From: Tistrella bauzanensis
GTDB lineage: Bacteria; Pseudomonadota; Alphaproteobacteria; Tistrellales; Tistrellaceae
Reading direction: 5' to 3'
Length of the DNA stretch: 38,836 bases
Assembly: GCF_014636235.1 (NCBI RefSeq)
Contig: NZ_BMDZ01000055.1
Location: 1 to 38,836, forward strand
The position numbers were made by a program, and so were the translations under genes. The notes under the pieces were generated by a model. It ran no database searches and was not told the DNA's origin. It saw only the letters and a list, made by a program, of their open reading frames with translations. Shown here in pieces: positions 24,783-33,228 of this stretch (the first letter of the stretch is position 1; every line of letters starts with the position of its first letter).

Positions 24783-26240
24783 CTACCGAGCCTCCAGATC
24801 CTCGACCGGTGCTGCCGGGAAGCGGGGCGGGCGGGCGGATTCGAAGGCGTGGGCGGCGCGGAACACCAGATCGTCGCGGAAGCGCGGCCCCACGATGTGC
24901 AGGCCCACCGGCATGCCGTCATCGCCGAAACCGCATTGCACCGATGCCGCCGGCTGCTGGGTGAGGTTGAACGGATAGCTGAACGGCGTCCACTGCATCC
25001 AGTGCTCCAGCCCCGATCCGGGCGGCACGTCGTGGCCGACGGCGAAGGCGGTGATGGGCAGGGTCGGGGTGATCAGCAGGTCGTAGGTGCGGTGGAAGGC
25101 TGCCATCCGCTCGCCCAGCGCCACCCTGGCATCGACCGCGCGCAGATAGTCGACCGTGCCGACGCCGGCACCCAGCTCCGCCACCCGGCGCAGGCCCGGA
25201 TCGACCAGCGCGCGCTGATCGGGGGCCATATTGGCCAGGATCTTGGCGGCACCGGTGAACCAGTGGGCGTTGAAGATCTCAAGCGGGTCGTCGAAGCCCG
25301 GATCGACCTCGTCGATGATCGCCCCCAGATCGGCCAGCACCGCCACCGCCGCATCCACCGCGCGCGCGACATCGGGATTGACCGACACATAACCCAGCGT
25401 CCGGCTATAGGCGATGCGCAGGCCGCGGATGCCGCGTTCCAGCGACAGTGTCCAGTCCTGCGTTATCGGCGCGCCCATATACCAGTCGCGGTCATCGGGC
25501 TGGCCGACCACGGTCATCATCAGCGCGCTGTCGGCGATGGTGCGGGTCATCGGCCCCAGATGCGAGGTGGTGCCCATGGCGCTGGCCGGCCATTGCGGGA
25601 TGATGCCGAAGGTGGGCTTGATGCCGGCGGTGCCGGTGAAGGCGCAGGGGATGCGGATCGACCCGCCGGCATCGGAACCCTGATGCAGCACGCCCATGTT
25701 CAATGCCGCCGCCGCCCCGGCGCCGCCGCTGGAGCCGCCGGCGGTGGTGGCGGTGTTCCACGGGTTGCGGGTGATGCCGGTCAGCGGGCTGTCGGTGACA
25801 CCCTTCCAGCCGAATTCCGGTGTTGCGGTCTTGCCCAGGATCACGGCGCCCGCCGCGCGCATATGGGCGGTGAACGGCGCGTCGACATCCCACGGGCCGT
25901 CGGCCGCGATGGTCTTCGATCCCTTGCGGGTCGGCCAGCCGCGGGTGAAGGTCAGATCCTTGATCGAGGACGGCACGCCATCGACCGGCCCTGCCGGCGC
26001 GCCTGCCATCCAGCGGGCTTCCGAGGCGCGGGCATCGGCCATGGCCGCGTCCTCATCGACCAGCACATAAGCGTTGACCGCGTGATTGAACCGGCTGATC
26101 CGGTCCAGTGCCGCGCGTGTCGCCTCAACCGGCGAGGCGGCCTTGCGGCGATAGAGCCTGAGCAGATCGCCGGCACCCAGCGTGCCGAGATCGGTTGCAT
26201 CCGGAGCGACGGGAGCCGGCACGACAGGATGTTCGGACAT
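24783..26240 (-). CDS. Amidase-signature family hydrolase
   Basis: A 485-aa amidase-signature enzyme that hydrolyses a C-N amide bond with a Ser-cisSer-Lys triad. The triad regions are present: Lys in PSSIKDLTF (about 92), the Gly/Ser-rich AGGSSGGAGAA (about 165), and the nucleophile Ser in GSDAGGSIRIP (about 192). GatA-like subunits share the motif, but length, context and absence of gatB/gatC argue against that. It is the last gene after the second Liv-type importer, separated from its ATPase gene by 43 bases, so the imported compound is probably its substrate or product. Substrates of this family range from simple aliphatic amides to cyclic oligomers and urea derivatives. Confidence 0.85.
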   Translation of the reverse strand: MSEHPVVPAPVAPDATDLGTLGAGDLLRLYRRKAASPVEATRAALDRISRFNHAVNAYVLVDEDAAMADARASEARWMAGAPAGPVDGVPSSIKDLTFTRGWPTRKGSKTIAADGPWDVDAPFTAHMRAAGAVILGKTATPEFGWKGVTDSPLTGITRNPWNTATTAGGSSGGAGAAAALNMGVLHQGSDAGGSIRIPCAFTGTAGIKPTFGIIPQWPASAMGTTSHLGPMTRTIADSALMMTVVGQPDDRDWYMGAPITQDWTLSLERGIRGLRIAYSRTLGYVSVNPDVARAVDAAVAVLADLGAIIDEVDPGFDDPLEIFNAHWFTGAAKILANMAPDQRALVDPGLRRVAELGAGVGTVDYLRAVDARVALGERMAAFHRTYDLLITPTLPITAFAVGHDVPPGSGLEHWMQWTPFSYPFNLTQQPAASVQCGFGDDGMPVGLHIVGPRFRDDLVFRAAHAFESARPPRFPAAPVEDLEAR

Positions 26241-26283
26241 GGGGTATGACCTTCTTCTCGTTGGCGGACAGTGGCTACAGTGG

Positions 26284-26976
26284 CTATTGGCTGAGGGCGA
26301 GATAGCGGTCGCGCACCGCCCGGTCGGCCTTGAAGGCCTGTGCGCTGCCGGTATAGACGATCCGGCCCTGTTCCAGAATGTAATGACGATCGGCCAGCGC
26401 CTCGCAGACCGCCAGATTCTGCTCGACCAGCAGCACCGGCATGCCGCTTTCGCGGATCGCCTTCAGGATCCGGACGATCTCGTCGACGATCACCGGCGCC
26501 AGACCCTCGGTGGGCTCGTCCAGCAACAGGATGCGCGGATTGTTGACCAGGGCGCGGGCCATGGCCAGCATCTGCTGTTCGCCGCCCGACAGCGCCCGGC
26601 CGCCATTGCGGCGGCGTTCGCGCAGCCGTGGGAACATGGCATAGACATCGTCCAGCCCCCAGCGGCCGCCCTTGCGCAGTGCGATCTTCAGGTTTTCTTC
26701 AACCGTCAGCACGCCGAAGATGCCGCGATGCTCCTGCACCAGCGCCACCCCGCGCCGGGCGATTTCATAGGGTTCGCGGCCGCGCAGATCCTGATTGTCG
26801 AAGCTGATCCGGCCCGTGGTGGTGGTGATGCCGGCGATGCTGCGGAGCGTGGTGGTCTTGCCGGCGCCGTTGCGGCCGAGCAGAGTGACCAACTCGCCCG
26901 CCCGCACCTCCATGGTGACACCTTCCAGCACATGGCTTTTGCCGTAATAGGCGTGGACGTCGTCGAGCGTCAGCAT
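26284..26976 (-). CDS. Second Liv-type importer ATPase, LivF-like
   Basis: A 230-aa ATP-binding subunit: Walker A GRNGAGKTT (about 33-41), signature LSGGEQQM, Walker B ILLLDEPTEGL, then LLVEQNLAVCE with the LivF-type Gln. It overlaps the end of the LivG-like gene by 7 bases. It is more similar in layout to the first importer's LivF than identical, so the two systems are separate acquisitions or old paralogues. Confidence 0.9.
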   Translation of the reverse strand: MLTLDDVHAYYGKSHVLEGVTMEVRAGELVTLLGRNGAGKTTTLRSIAGITTTTGRISFDNQDLRGREPYEIARRGVALVQEHRGIFGVLTVEENLKIALRKGGRWGLDDVYAMFPRLRERRRNGGRALSGGEQQMLAMARALVNNPRILLLDEPTEGLAPVIVDEIVRILKAIRESGMPVLLVEQNLAVCEALADRHYILEQGRIVYTGSAQAFKADRAVRDRYLALSQ

Positions 26977-27740
26977 GCCCCCGCCTCCCCCAGATAGGCG
27001 CTGCGGACCCGGTCGTCATTGCGCACCAGATCGGGCGGACCTTCCACCAGAACCCGGCCCTGATGCATCACCGTGATCACGTCGCTGATCGACATCACGA
27101 TGCTCATATTATGCTCGATGAGCATCACGGTGTAGTCGCGACCAAGCTCGCCAATCAGCCGGGTCATCACCGGGATATCGTCGATGCCCATGCCGGATGT
27201 GGGTTCGTCGAGCAGCAGCAGCTTCGGCCGCGCGGCCAGCGCCATGCCCACTTCCAGCACCCGTTGCTGGCCATGCGACAACTCGCCCGCCGGCAGATGG
27301 GCGCGGCCGCCCAGTTGCAGGCGGTCGATGATCTCGTCGGCCACCTTCAGGTGATCGGGCCGCGACGTCACCGGTCGCCAGAAGGCCAGCGCCCGGGCGC
27401 CGTCGCGGCCCTGCGCCGCCAGCCTCAGATTCTCGCGCACGCTCAAGGTCTGGAACAGGCTGGTGATCTGGAACGAGCGCGACATGCCAAGCCCGACCCG
27501 CGCCTCCGGTGGCCGGTTGGTGATGTCGCGGCCGTCGAACGTCACCCGCCCGGCGGTTGGCCGGCGTTCCCCGGTCAGGCAGTGAAAGGTGGTGGTCTTG
27601 CCGGCGCCATTGGGGCCGATGATGGTGTGAATGGTGCCCTGGCGCACGGTCAGGTCCACACCATCCACCGCCTTGAACGCGCCATAGGCAAGCTCAAGCC
27701 CGGTGGTCTGCAACAGGATGTCGCCGGATGGCGCGGTCAT
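26970..27740 (-). CDS. Second Liv-type importer ATPase, LivG-like
   Basis: A 256-aa ATP-binding subunit: Walker A GPNGAGKTT (about 41-49), signature LSHGQQRV, Walker B LLLLDEPTSGM, switch His in LIEHNMSIVM, C-terminal AYLGEAGAC. I start at ATG 27740, which has GGAGG a few bases upstream and overlaps the LivM-like stop by 4 bases. The open frame to 27812 would run into that gene. Confidence 0.9.
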   Translation of the reverse strand: MTAPSGDILLQTTGLELAYGAFKAVDGVDLTVRQGTIHTIIGPNGAGKTTTFHCLTGERRPTAGRVTFDGRDITNRPPEARVGLGMSRSFQITSLFQTLSVRENLRLAAQGRDGARALAFWRPVTSRPDHLKVADEIIDRLQLGGRAHLPAGELSHGQQRVLEVGMALAARPKLLLLDEPTSGMGIDDIPVMTRLIGELGRDYTVMLIEHNMSIVMSISDVITVMHQGRVLVEGPPDLVRNDDRVRSAYLGEAGAC

Positions 27741-28756
27741 GGCCGGTCCTCCGCCTTGGAACCGCTCTGGCGCTGGCGCCAGCGGTCGATCAAGCCCTCG
27801 ATGCCGCCCCACAAGCCGCCGCGCATCACGATCACCACAGCGATCAGGGCAACGCCCAGCAGCAGATGCCAGCGCGGCCAGATCGCCGACAGCCAGTCGC
27901 CCAGCAGCACGATGCCGGCCGAACCCAGGATCGAGCCCAGCAGCGACCCGGTGCCGCCGATGATGGTCATGATCAGGATGTTTTCCGACATCGGCAGCTC
28001 GATGTTCGACAGCGGCGCGAAGTTGAGCAGCATGGCATAGAGCGCGCCGGCGATGCCGGTCAGCGCGCCGGAAATGGTGAAGGCCAGGATCTTGAACTGG
28101 CGGGTGTCGTAACCGACGGCGGCGGCGCGGTCGGTGTTCTCGCGGATCGCGACCAGGGTGCTGCCGAAGGGCGAGTTGATGATCCGCCGCGCGCCCACGA
28201 ACATCGCCATATAGATCGCAGCGACGAAGCCATAGAAGGCGAGCGGCGAGGACAGATCGGCCAGCACGATGCCGGCGATGGCCAGGGGTGGGCGCGGCAC
28301 GTCCAGCAGGCCGTTATCGCCGCCGGTCCAGTCGCTGAGGGTATAGGCGGCGAAATAGGCGAGTTGGGTGAAGGCGAGGGTAAGCATGACGAAATAGATG
28401 CCGGTGCGCCGGATCGCCAGCGTGCCGACCAGGGCCGCTGTCAGCGCGCCGCCGGCGCCGGCGATCAGCAGCGCGCCGATCAGCCCGATATCCAGATGGA
28501 TCATGGCCAGCGACGCCAGATAGGCGCCGGTACCGAAGAAGATCGCCTGACCGAAGGACAGCAGCCCGGTATAGCCAAGCAGCAGGTTGCAGGCCAGCGC
28601 CGCCATGGCGAAGATCACGATCTCGGTGGCGAGCGTGGCCGATGGCAGCACCACCGGCAGAATGATGACCGCGGCCAGCGCCGCCAGGGTGATGCCGCTC
28701 AGGATGCGCGGGTTGCGTATCGATGACGCGGTCGTATCGCTCGACAGATGCGCCAT
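27737..28756 (-). CDS. Second Liv-type importer permease, LivM-like
   Basis: A 339-aa inner-membrane permease. It has LivM landmarks: CNLLLGYTGLLSFGQAIFFGTGAY near the N-terminal third, the cytoplasmic loop NSPFGSTLVAIRENTDRAA with the following YDTRQFK, and ILIMTIIGGTGSLLGSILG near the C-terminus. ATG 28756 is preceded by GGGAGGG; the longer frame to 28783 would overlap the preceding permease gene. It lies 4 bases after the LivH-like stop. Confidence 0.88.
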   Translation of the reverse strand: MAHLSSDTTASSIRNPRILSGITLAALAAVIILPVVLPSATLATEIVIFAMAALACNLLLGYTGLLSFGQAIFFGTGAYLASLAMIHLDIGLIGALLIAGAGGALTAALVGTLAIRRTGIYFVMLTLAFTQLAYFAAYTLSDWTGGDNGLLDVPRPPLAIAGIVLADLSSPLAFYGFVAAIYMAMFVGARRIINSPFGSTLVAIRENTDRAAAVGYDTRQFKILAFTISGALTGIAGALYAMLLNFAPLSNIELPMSENILIMTIIGGTGSLLGSILGSAGIVLLGDWLSAIWPRWHLLLGVALIAVVIVMRGGLWGGIEGLIDRWRQRQSGSKAEDRP

Positions 28757-28760
28757 GGCC

Positions 28761-29621
28761 TCAGGCCCTCCCGAACAGGCCATAGGGACGCCACAGGATC
28801 ACGGCGGCCATGGCGCCATAGATCATCAGGCTGGCCCCTTGCGGCCACAGGCTGGTCATCAGGCTTTGCACCAGACCGACCAGCAGGCTGCCGACCAGCG
28901 CGCCGGTGAACGAGCCCATGCCGCCGATCACCACCACCACGAAGGCGATGCCCAGCACCTCGGCGCCGATGAACGGATGGGCGCCGCGGATCGGCGCCGA
29001 CAGCACCCCGGCAATACCGGCCAGCGCCACGCCGAGGGCGAAGGTCAGCGAGAACAGCCGGTAGATATTGGTGCCGAGCAGCGCCACCTGTTCGGGATTT
29101 TCCGATCCGGCCCGGACCAGCGCGCCGAAGCGGGTGCGTTCCAGCAGCAGCCACAGCGCCAGGCCGATCACCGCCGCGAAGGCGATCATGAACAGCCGGT
29201 ATTCCGGATAGGCGAAATTGCCGAAGCGGACCACGCCGCGCAGCATCTCGGGCACCGGCACGCTTTTGCCGACTGGGCCCCAGATCATGATCGCGCTTTC
29301 CTGGATGATCAGCGCGATGCCCAGCGTGATCAGGATCTGGAAGGTGTGGGGCAGGTGATAGACCCGCTTGATCAACGCCCGCTCGGTGACCCAGGCGATG
29401 GCACCCACCACCAGCGGCCCCGCGACCAGAGCCAGCCAGAAATTGCCGGTCAGGCTGACGGCGGTGTAGCAGACATAGGCGCCGACCAGAAAGAAGGCGC
29501 CATGGGCGAAGTTCACGAAATTGAGCAGACCGAAGATGATCGTCAGCCCCACCGAGATGAGGAAATAGATCATCCCCAGCCCCAGACCGTTCAGGATCTG
29601 GAACAGATAGACGTTGAGCAT
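28761..29621 (-). CDS. Second Liv-type importer permease, LivH-like
   Basis: A 286-aa inner-membrane permease with about eight hydrophobic helices. Landmarks: GLTIIFGLLNFVNFAHGAFFLVGAY near the N-terminus, FVVVVIGGMGSFTGALVGSLLVG near residue 230. ATG 29621 is the first start that gives the family's N-terminus; the frame continues upstream to 29798 as non-family sequence overlapping the binding-protein gene on the same strand, which I reject. Confidence 0.88.
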   Translation of the reverse strand: MLNVYLFQILNGLGLGMIYFLISVGLTIIFGLLNFVNFAHGAFFLVGAYVCYTAVSLTGNFWLALVAGPLVVGAIAWVTERALIKRVYHLPHTFQILITLGIALIIQESAIMIWGPVGKSVPVPEMLRGVVRFGNFAYPEYRLFMIAFAAVIGLALWLLLERTRFGALVRAGSENPEQVALLGTNIYRLFSLTFALGVALAGIAGVLSAPIRGAHPFIGAEVLGIAFVVVVIGGMGSFTGALVGSLLVGLVQSLMTSLWPQGASLMIYGAMAAVILWRPYGLFGRA

Positions 29622-29654
29622 CGGGTGCCGCCTCTGACCGGAAAGCGGACGGGC

Positions 29655-29685
29655 GGCGGGGCGGTCATCCGGTGACCGCCCCGCC
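29655..29685 (-). promoter_or_regulatory. Strong hairpin between second binding-protein and permease genes
   Basis: A perfect 13-bp stem, 29655-29667 with 29673-29685, closes on a 5-base loop (TCCGG). It fills part of the 97-base gap between the binding-protein stop and the LivH-like start. It probably attenuates read-through or protects the upstream message so that more binding protein than permease is made. Confidence 0.55.
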
Positions 29686-29718
29686 TGCCCGCCATGCGTC
29701 GTGCCGGCGTGGCGCCGG

Positions 29719-30930
29719 TCAGGCCATCTTGCAGGCGATGGCATCGCCTTCCGGGAACGACCGGCCGCTGCTGACGATCCGGGCCAGATCATCGTCATCG
29801 GCCCTGGCCGAGGCCGCCTTGCCCTTCAGCAGATAGTAATCCTTGATCACCTGATGGTCTTCGGCACGCACGGTCTCGGTGCCGGTCGGGCCTTCATAGG
29901 TCATGCCCGACAATGCTTTGCGCACGGCGGCGCCATCGGTGCTGCCGGCCGCCTTGATCGCGTCGAGGATGACCTTTGTGCCGATATAATCGGCCGCCAG
30001 CGGATAATTCGCGGTGATGCCATAGGCCTCGCGGACCTTTTTCACCAGCTCGACATTCATCGGGCTTTCGACCTGATGCCAGTACTGGGCGCCCAGATAG
30101 ACATCCTCGATCACGTCCGAGCCCAGTTCCTGGAACTGGTCCAGACCCGCTGACCAGGCGAGCAGAATGGTCATCTGGCTCTTCAGGCCGAAATTCACCG
30201 CCTGACGCAGCGTGTTCGACGACTGGCCGCCGAAATTCAGGATCAGCAGCACATCCGGCGACTGGCCCATCGCATTGGTCAGATAGCCCGAGAATTCCTG
30301 CTCCTGCAGCGAGTGATAGCTGTTGCCAACATGCTCGATGCCCTTTTCGGCGAAGATCCGCTTGGCATTGGCGAGCAGGGCCTCACCGAAGACATATTGC
30401 GGGGTGATCGTGTACCAGCGCTTCGCGTTGGGCATCGCCTCGATCAGCGGCCGCACGGTCTGTTCGATCGCGCCATAGGTCGGCACCGACCAGCGGAAGG
30501 TGCCGGGGTTGCAGTCGCTGCCGGTCAGCTCGTCGGCGCCGGCCGGGGTCATGAACACGCCACCCGCCTGATTGACCTCCTTGCCGACCGCGAGTGCCGA
30601 GGACGACAATGTGCAGCCGTTGAAGAAGCGCGCGCCATCCTGCTGGATGGCTTCCTGCACCTTGCGCACCGCCTTGCCGGCATTGCCCTCGGTGTCGATG
30701 GTCTTATAGCTGGCGGGGCCGCCCAGCACGTCGCCATAGCTGCCGACGGCCAGCTTCGAGCCCATCTCGGCGAATTTGCCATAGCTGGCGAAACCGCCCG
30801 ACATCGACTTGACGCCATGGATGGTGACGGGGTCTGCGGCGAAGGCGCGGCTGCGGATGATGGCCGGGGCGGCCAGAAGCGAGCCGGCGGCAAGGCCGGT
30901 CTTCAGAAAAGTGCGACGTTTCATGATCAT
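29719..30930 (-). CDS. Second Liv-type importer, periplasmic substrate-binding protein
   Basis: A 403-aa type I periplasmic binding protein. The N-terminus is a likely Tat signal (KRRTFLK, then a hydrophobic stretch ending near RAFAAD). The mature part follows the amide/urea-branched-chain amino acid binding layout: IHGVKSMSGGFASYGKF at the first strand, GCTLSSSALAVGKEV, FRWSVPTYG and TITPQYVFGE. Proteins of this type bind amides, urea-like compounds or amino acids; with an amidase in the operon an amide is plausible. ATG 30930 is favoured by GGAGG nine bases upstream; ATG 30924 is a second choice. It follows the regulator gene after 164 bases. Confidence 0.87.
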   Translation of the reverse strand: MIMKRRTFLKTGLAAGSLLAAPAIIRSRAFAADPVTIHGVKSMSGGFASYGKFAEMGSKLAVGSYGDVLGGPASYKTIDTEGNAGKAVRKVQEAIQQDGARFFNGCTLSSSALAVGKEVNQAGGVFMTPAGADELTGSDCNPGTFRWSVPTYGAIEQTVRPLIEAMPNAKRWYTITPQYVFGEALLANAKRIFAEKGIEHVGNSYHSLQEQEFSGYLTNAMGQSPDVLLILNFGGQSSNTLRQAVNFGLKSQMTILLAWSAGLDQFQELGSDVIEDVYLGAQYWHQVESPMNVELVKKVREAYGITANYPLAADYIGTKVILDAIKAAGSTDGAAVRKALSGMTYEGPTGTETVRAEDHQVIKDYYLLKGKAASARADDDDLARIVSSGRSFPEGDAIACKMA

Positions 30931-31094
30931 GGGTCTGGGCCTCCATGTCCCGTGGATGGTCTTGTGCCCCGCGATGGGGGCTGGTTGTCGGACCGTCCGG
31001 CTTCTGGGGGATTTGTACAACCCGCAACGCTCCCCGCGCGGGCTGTGGCCGGATCGGTCGTCTGTGGTCTTCGGCGGTCAAGGCGCCGGGGTGG

Positions 31095-31883
31095 TCAGGC
31101 CGCCCCCGGCTCAAGCAGAAAGCGGCGGGCCACCTCGGCCTCCAGGGCGTCGAGATGGTCTTCGGCGTCGCACATGTGGTCGGTCATCAGCCGGCGGATC
31201 GCGTCTGCATCCGCGCGGCGATAGGCGTCGACGATCTGGCGGTGGTAATCGACATTGGCGGCGCCGAACTGGTGGCGTTCGGGCACATAGACCTTCTTCA
31301 ACACCACCACATCGCGCAGCAACTCGTTCAGGAACCGGCCCAGGAAGCCATAGATCGGGTTCGGGCAGGCATCGGCCAGCACATTGTGGAACTCGATCTC
31401 GGCGATGCGCTGGACACGCTGTTCATCCTCGCTCACCGGCTCGTGGGCGCAGAGCGCGATGTTGTCCTCAAGCGCCGCGTAATCGGCGTCGGTCAGCCGG
31501 CCCACCGCCAGCACCGCGACCTCGGGCTCGATCAGCTTGCGCAGGGCATAGATCTGATGGCTGTCGGGATGCCGGAAATGCAGGAAATTGCGCAAGGCGC
31601 GCGAGGCGTGGTCATGGGTGGGCTCGGCCAGATAGGCACCGCCGCCGGGGCCTGTGCGGCTGACCACCAGCCCTTCCACCTCCAGCCCCTTCAGCGCCTC
31701 GCGCACCGTGGCCTTGGCGCAGCCATGTTCGGCGATCAGCTCGGCCTCGCCTGGCAGCCGGTCGCCGGGCTTCAGTTTTTCAGTGACGATGCGGCGCTTC
31801 ACGTCCTCGACGATCAGCTCCGACAGCTTCTGGCGGCGGCGCAGGGTCTGGCTCTGGCTGCGTCGCGCCGGCGTCGCCGTCAT
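31095..31883 (-). CDS. GntR-family regulator with FCD (FadR-type) effector domain
   Basis: A 262-aa regulator. Winged helix at about residues 20-90 with the GntR signature LKPGDRLPGEAELIAEHGCAK then TVREALKGLEVEGLV. The C-terminal FCD domain (about 105-240) has the metal-site residues in EIEFHNVLADAC, DYHRQIVDAY and TDHM. Regulators of this type usually repress a catabolic or uptake operon and are released by the substrate. It is encoded first on the same strand as the second importer and amidase, so it likely controls them and itself. An ATTAT-G-ATAAT palindrome lies 50 bases before its start. Confidence 0.88.
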   Translation of the reverse strand: MTATPARRSQSQTLRRRQKLSELIVEDVKRRIVTEKLKPGDRLPGEAELIAEHGCAKATVREALKGLEVEGLVVSRTGPGGGAYLAEPTHDHASRALRNFLHFRHPDSHQIYALRKLIEPEVAVLAVGRLTDADYAALEDNIALCAHEPVSEDEQRVQRIAEIEFHNVLADACPNPIYGFLGRFLNELLRDVVVLKKVYVPERHQFGAANVDYHRQIVDAYRRADADAIRRLMTDHMCDAEDHLDALEAEVARRFLLEPGAA

Positions 31884-31932
31884 GCATGGGCCTCCGTGTC
31901 ACAGGCCGCCGAAGCGGCGATCGATGCTATTT

Positions 31933-31943
31933 ATTATGATAAT
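31933..31943. promoter_or_regulatory. Palindrome ATTATGATAAT in front of the GntR gene
   Basis: An 11-base perfect interrupted palindrome in a strikingly A/T-rich patch (31928-31945) of an otherwise GC-rich region, 50 bases upstream of the GntR start. It could be a repressor operator overlapping a promoter. It does not match the FadR consensus closely. Confidence 0.35.
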
Positions 31944-32050
31944 TAGGATCGAATTTCCCGGCCCCGTCAAGCGCCGGTGAAACCTTCGCGGCCGTCGGGT
32001 GTTGAAAGGCTGATGGCCGTCCACGGCCGACAGACGAAGGGTCATGAACC

Positions 32051-32239
32051 ATGCCCGCGAAATCGAAAGCCCAGCAGAAAGCCGCCGGGGCCGCCTTGTC
32101 GGCCAAGCGTGGCGACACCAAGGTCAGTGACCTGAAGGGCGCGTCGAAATCGATGGTCAAGTCGATGAGCGAGAAAGAGCTGCACGACATGGCCGCGACC
32201 GACCGCAAGGGAAAGCCCGAGCACGCGTCGAAATCGTGA
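32051..32239 (+). CDS. DUF3008-family small protein
   Basis: A 62-aa basic, Lys/Ser/Ala-rich protein. It matches the widespread DUF3008 pattern: MPAKSKAQQKAAGAALSAKR at the start, LKGASKSMVKSMSEKEL in the middle, and a C-terminal KGKPEH. The function of the family is unknown; such proteins are often abundant and may be stress-related. GAAGGG precedes ATG 32051. It is the first of five short genes on this strand. Confidence 0.85.
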   Translation: MPAKSKAQQKAAGAALSAKRGDTKVSDLKGASKSMVKSMSEKELHDMAATDRKGKPEHASKS

Positions 32240-32277
32240 TCGCGCCCGCCATGCCCCAACAGACCGGGAGCCTAGCA

Positions 32278-32463
32278 ATGTCGAGCAAACTGCCGCCGGT
32301 GCCACCGGCCAATCGCAGCCCCAAGGGCACCGGTGAAGATCCGCATGTCTCCACCGATGATGCGCCCAAGGGCACGCATGGCGCGCCCAACCCCGACAAG
32401 CAGGGGCAGCAGGGCGCCAGCCGCCAGGGCACCACCCATCAAGGCTATCAGCAGGACCGCTGA
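32278..32463 (+). CDS. Short hydrophilic protein of unknown function
   Basis: A 61-aa protein without hydrophobic segments, rich in Pro, Gly, Gln and Asp, surely disordered (PPANRSPKGTGEDPH, then APNPDKQGQQGAS). I recognise no family. GGGAG (32265-32270 region) stands before ATG 32278; ATG 32251 in frame would lengthen it by nine residues. It lies 38 bases after the DUF3008 gene and 12 before the next one, consistent with one transcript. Confidence 0.6.
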   Translation: MSSKLPPVPPANRSPKGTGEDPHVSTDDAPKGTHGAPNPDKQGQQGASRQGTTHQGYQQDR

Positions 32464-32475
32464 GGGAGCCCGTCC

Positions 32476-32670
32476 ATGTCCACGTCATCCAAAACCCCGG
32501 CCAGCATCCGCCAGGGCGGCCCCGGCGCCTCGCATGAGAACGCCAAGGCACCGCTGGCGGTTGAAAAGCCGCAGGCCGACCCTGAGAACCGCCATCGCAG
32601 CGGCGTCTCGGGCGGCGGCGGCGAGCGCGACCGCCATCACACGCACGAGCCGGCGAAGAAGGGCGGCTGA
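32476..32670 (+). CDS. Short hydrophilic protein of unknown function
   Basis: A 64-aa disordered, charged protein with a Gly run followed by a His/Arg-rich end (GGGGERDRHHTHEPAKKGG). No family recognised. The GAGGGAG before ATG 32476 is a good ribosome site, the main reason to accept it as a gene. The clustered His residues could bind metal, which is only a possibility. Confidence 0.6.
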   Translation: MSTSSKTPASIRQGGPGASHENAKAPLAVEKPQADPENRHRSGVSGGGGERDRHHTHEPAKKGG

Positions 32671-32720
32671 GCGGCCCCCGCCGGCCCGCGTTCCGGACAC
32701 ATCCACCGGAGGCAGACGAC

Positions 32721-32939
32721 ATGTCGAAACATCCCAAGACCGAACGGCCGAGCGATGCCGACCTGCGCGGCAACCCGATGATCGGCGGCAGCCGCGGCAC
32801 CACCCGTGCCGGCGTCGATGCCAACGACCTGGCGCAGGATCAGGGCCGCAACACCATGGAGGGCGATGTCGGCAACGACACCACGCCCCAGGGCGGCATT
32901 TCCAAATCCCCGCAGGCCGACCGCACCACCCGGCGTTGA
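32721..32939 (+). CDS. Short hydrophilic protein of unknown function
   Basis: A 72-aa hydrophilic protein, rich in Asp, Asn, Gly, Thr and Arg, with no hydrophobic core (RGNPMIGGSRGTTRAG, then TMEGDVGNDTTPQGGIS). No family recognised. GGAGG nine bases before ATG 32721 supports it. Composition resembles its neighbours. Confidence 0.62.
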   Translation: MSKHPKTERPSDADLRGNPMIGGSRGTTRAGVDANDLAQDQGRNTMEGDVGNDTTPQGGISKSPQADRTTRR

Positions 32940-32979
32940 TGCCGGCGTGGGGGATCAATCCAATCAGGGAGCCACCCCC

Positions 32980-33228
32980 GTGGCCAATGCAAGCAAGAAA
33001 CACATCGGCGCGGGCGCCCAGGGCAAAGGCTCTGGCGCCGGTGCCATGACCGATCTGCCGCCCGAGGGCATCGAGGAAGGCAAGGTGTTGTCGAACCGCG
33101 ACAAATCGCGCCATACCGACGCGCGCGGCCGCGATGGCAAGGCCATTCAGTCCGACCAGTATCAGGACAATGAGCACGACCAGCAGCCGGCGCCGGAGCC
33201 TGGCCGTGAGGGCGGAGCGCGGCAATGA
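32980..33228 (+). CDS. Short hydrophilic protein of unknown function, GTG start
   Basis: An 82-aa hydrophilic protein: a Lys/Gly-rich beginning (NASKKHIGAGAQGKGSGAG), then an acidic part with LPPEGIEEGKVLSNRDKS, and an acidic/Gln-rich end. No family recognised. The start is inferred as GTG 32980 because CAGGGAG lies nine bases upstream and no ATG precedes it in a usable place. Its stop overlaps the next gene start by 4 bases (ATGA), so it is coupled to the CinA-type gene. Confidence 0.58.
   Translation: MANASKKHIGAGAQGKGSGAGAMTDLPPEGIEEGKVLSNRDKSRHTDARGRDGKAIQSDQYQDNEHDQQPAPEPGREGGARQ

Noticed and set aside
24774-26249. A 491-codon open frame on the plus strand opposite the amidase
   Set aside because: Antisense to an amidase with all catalytic motifs; composition (His, Arg, Gly, Gln) is that of a shadow frame.
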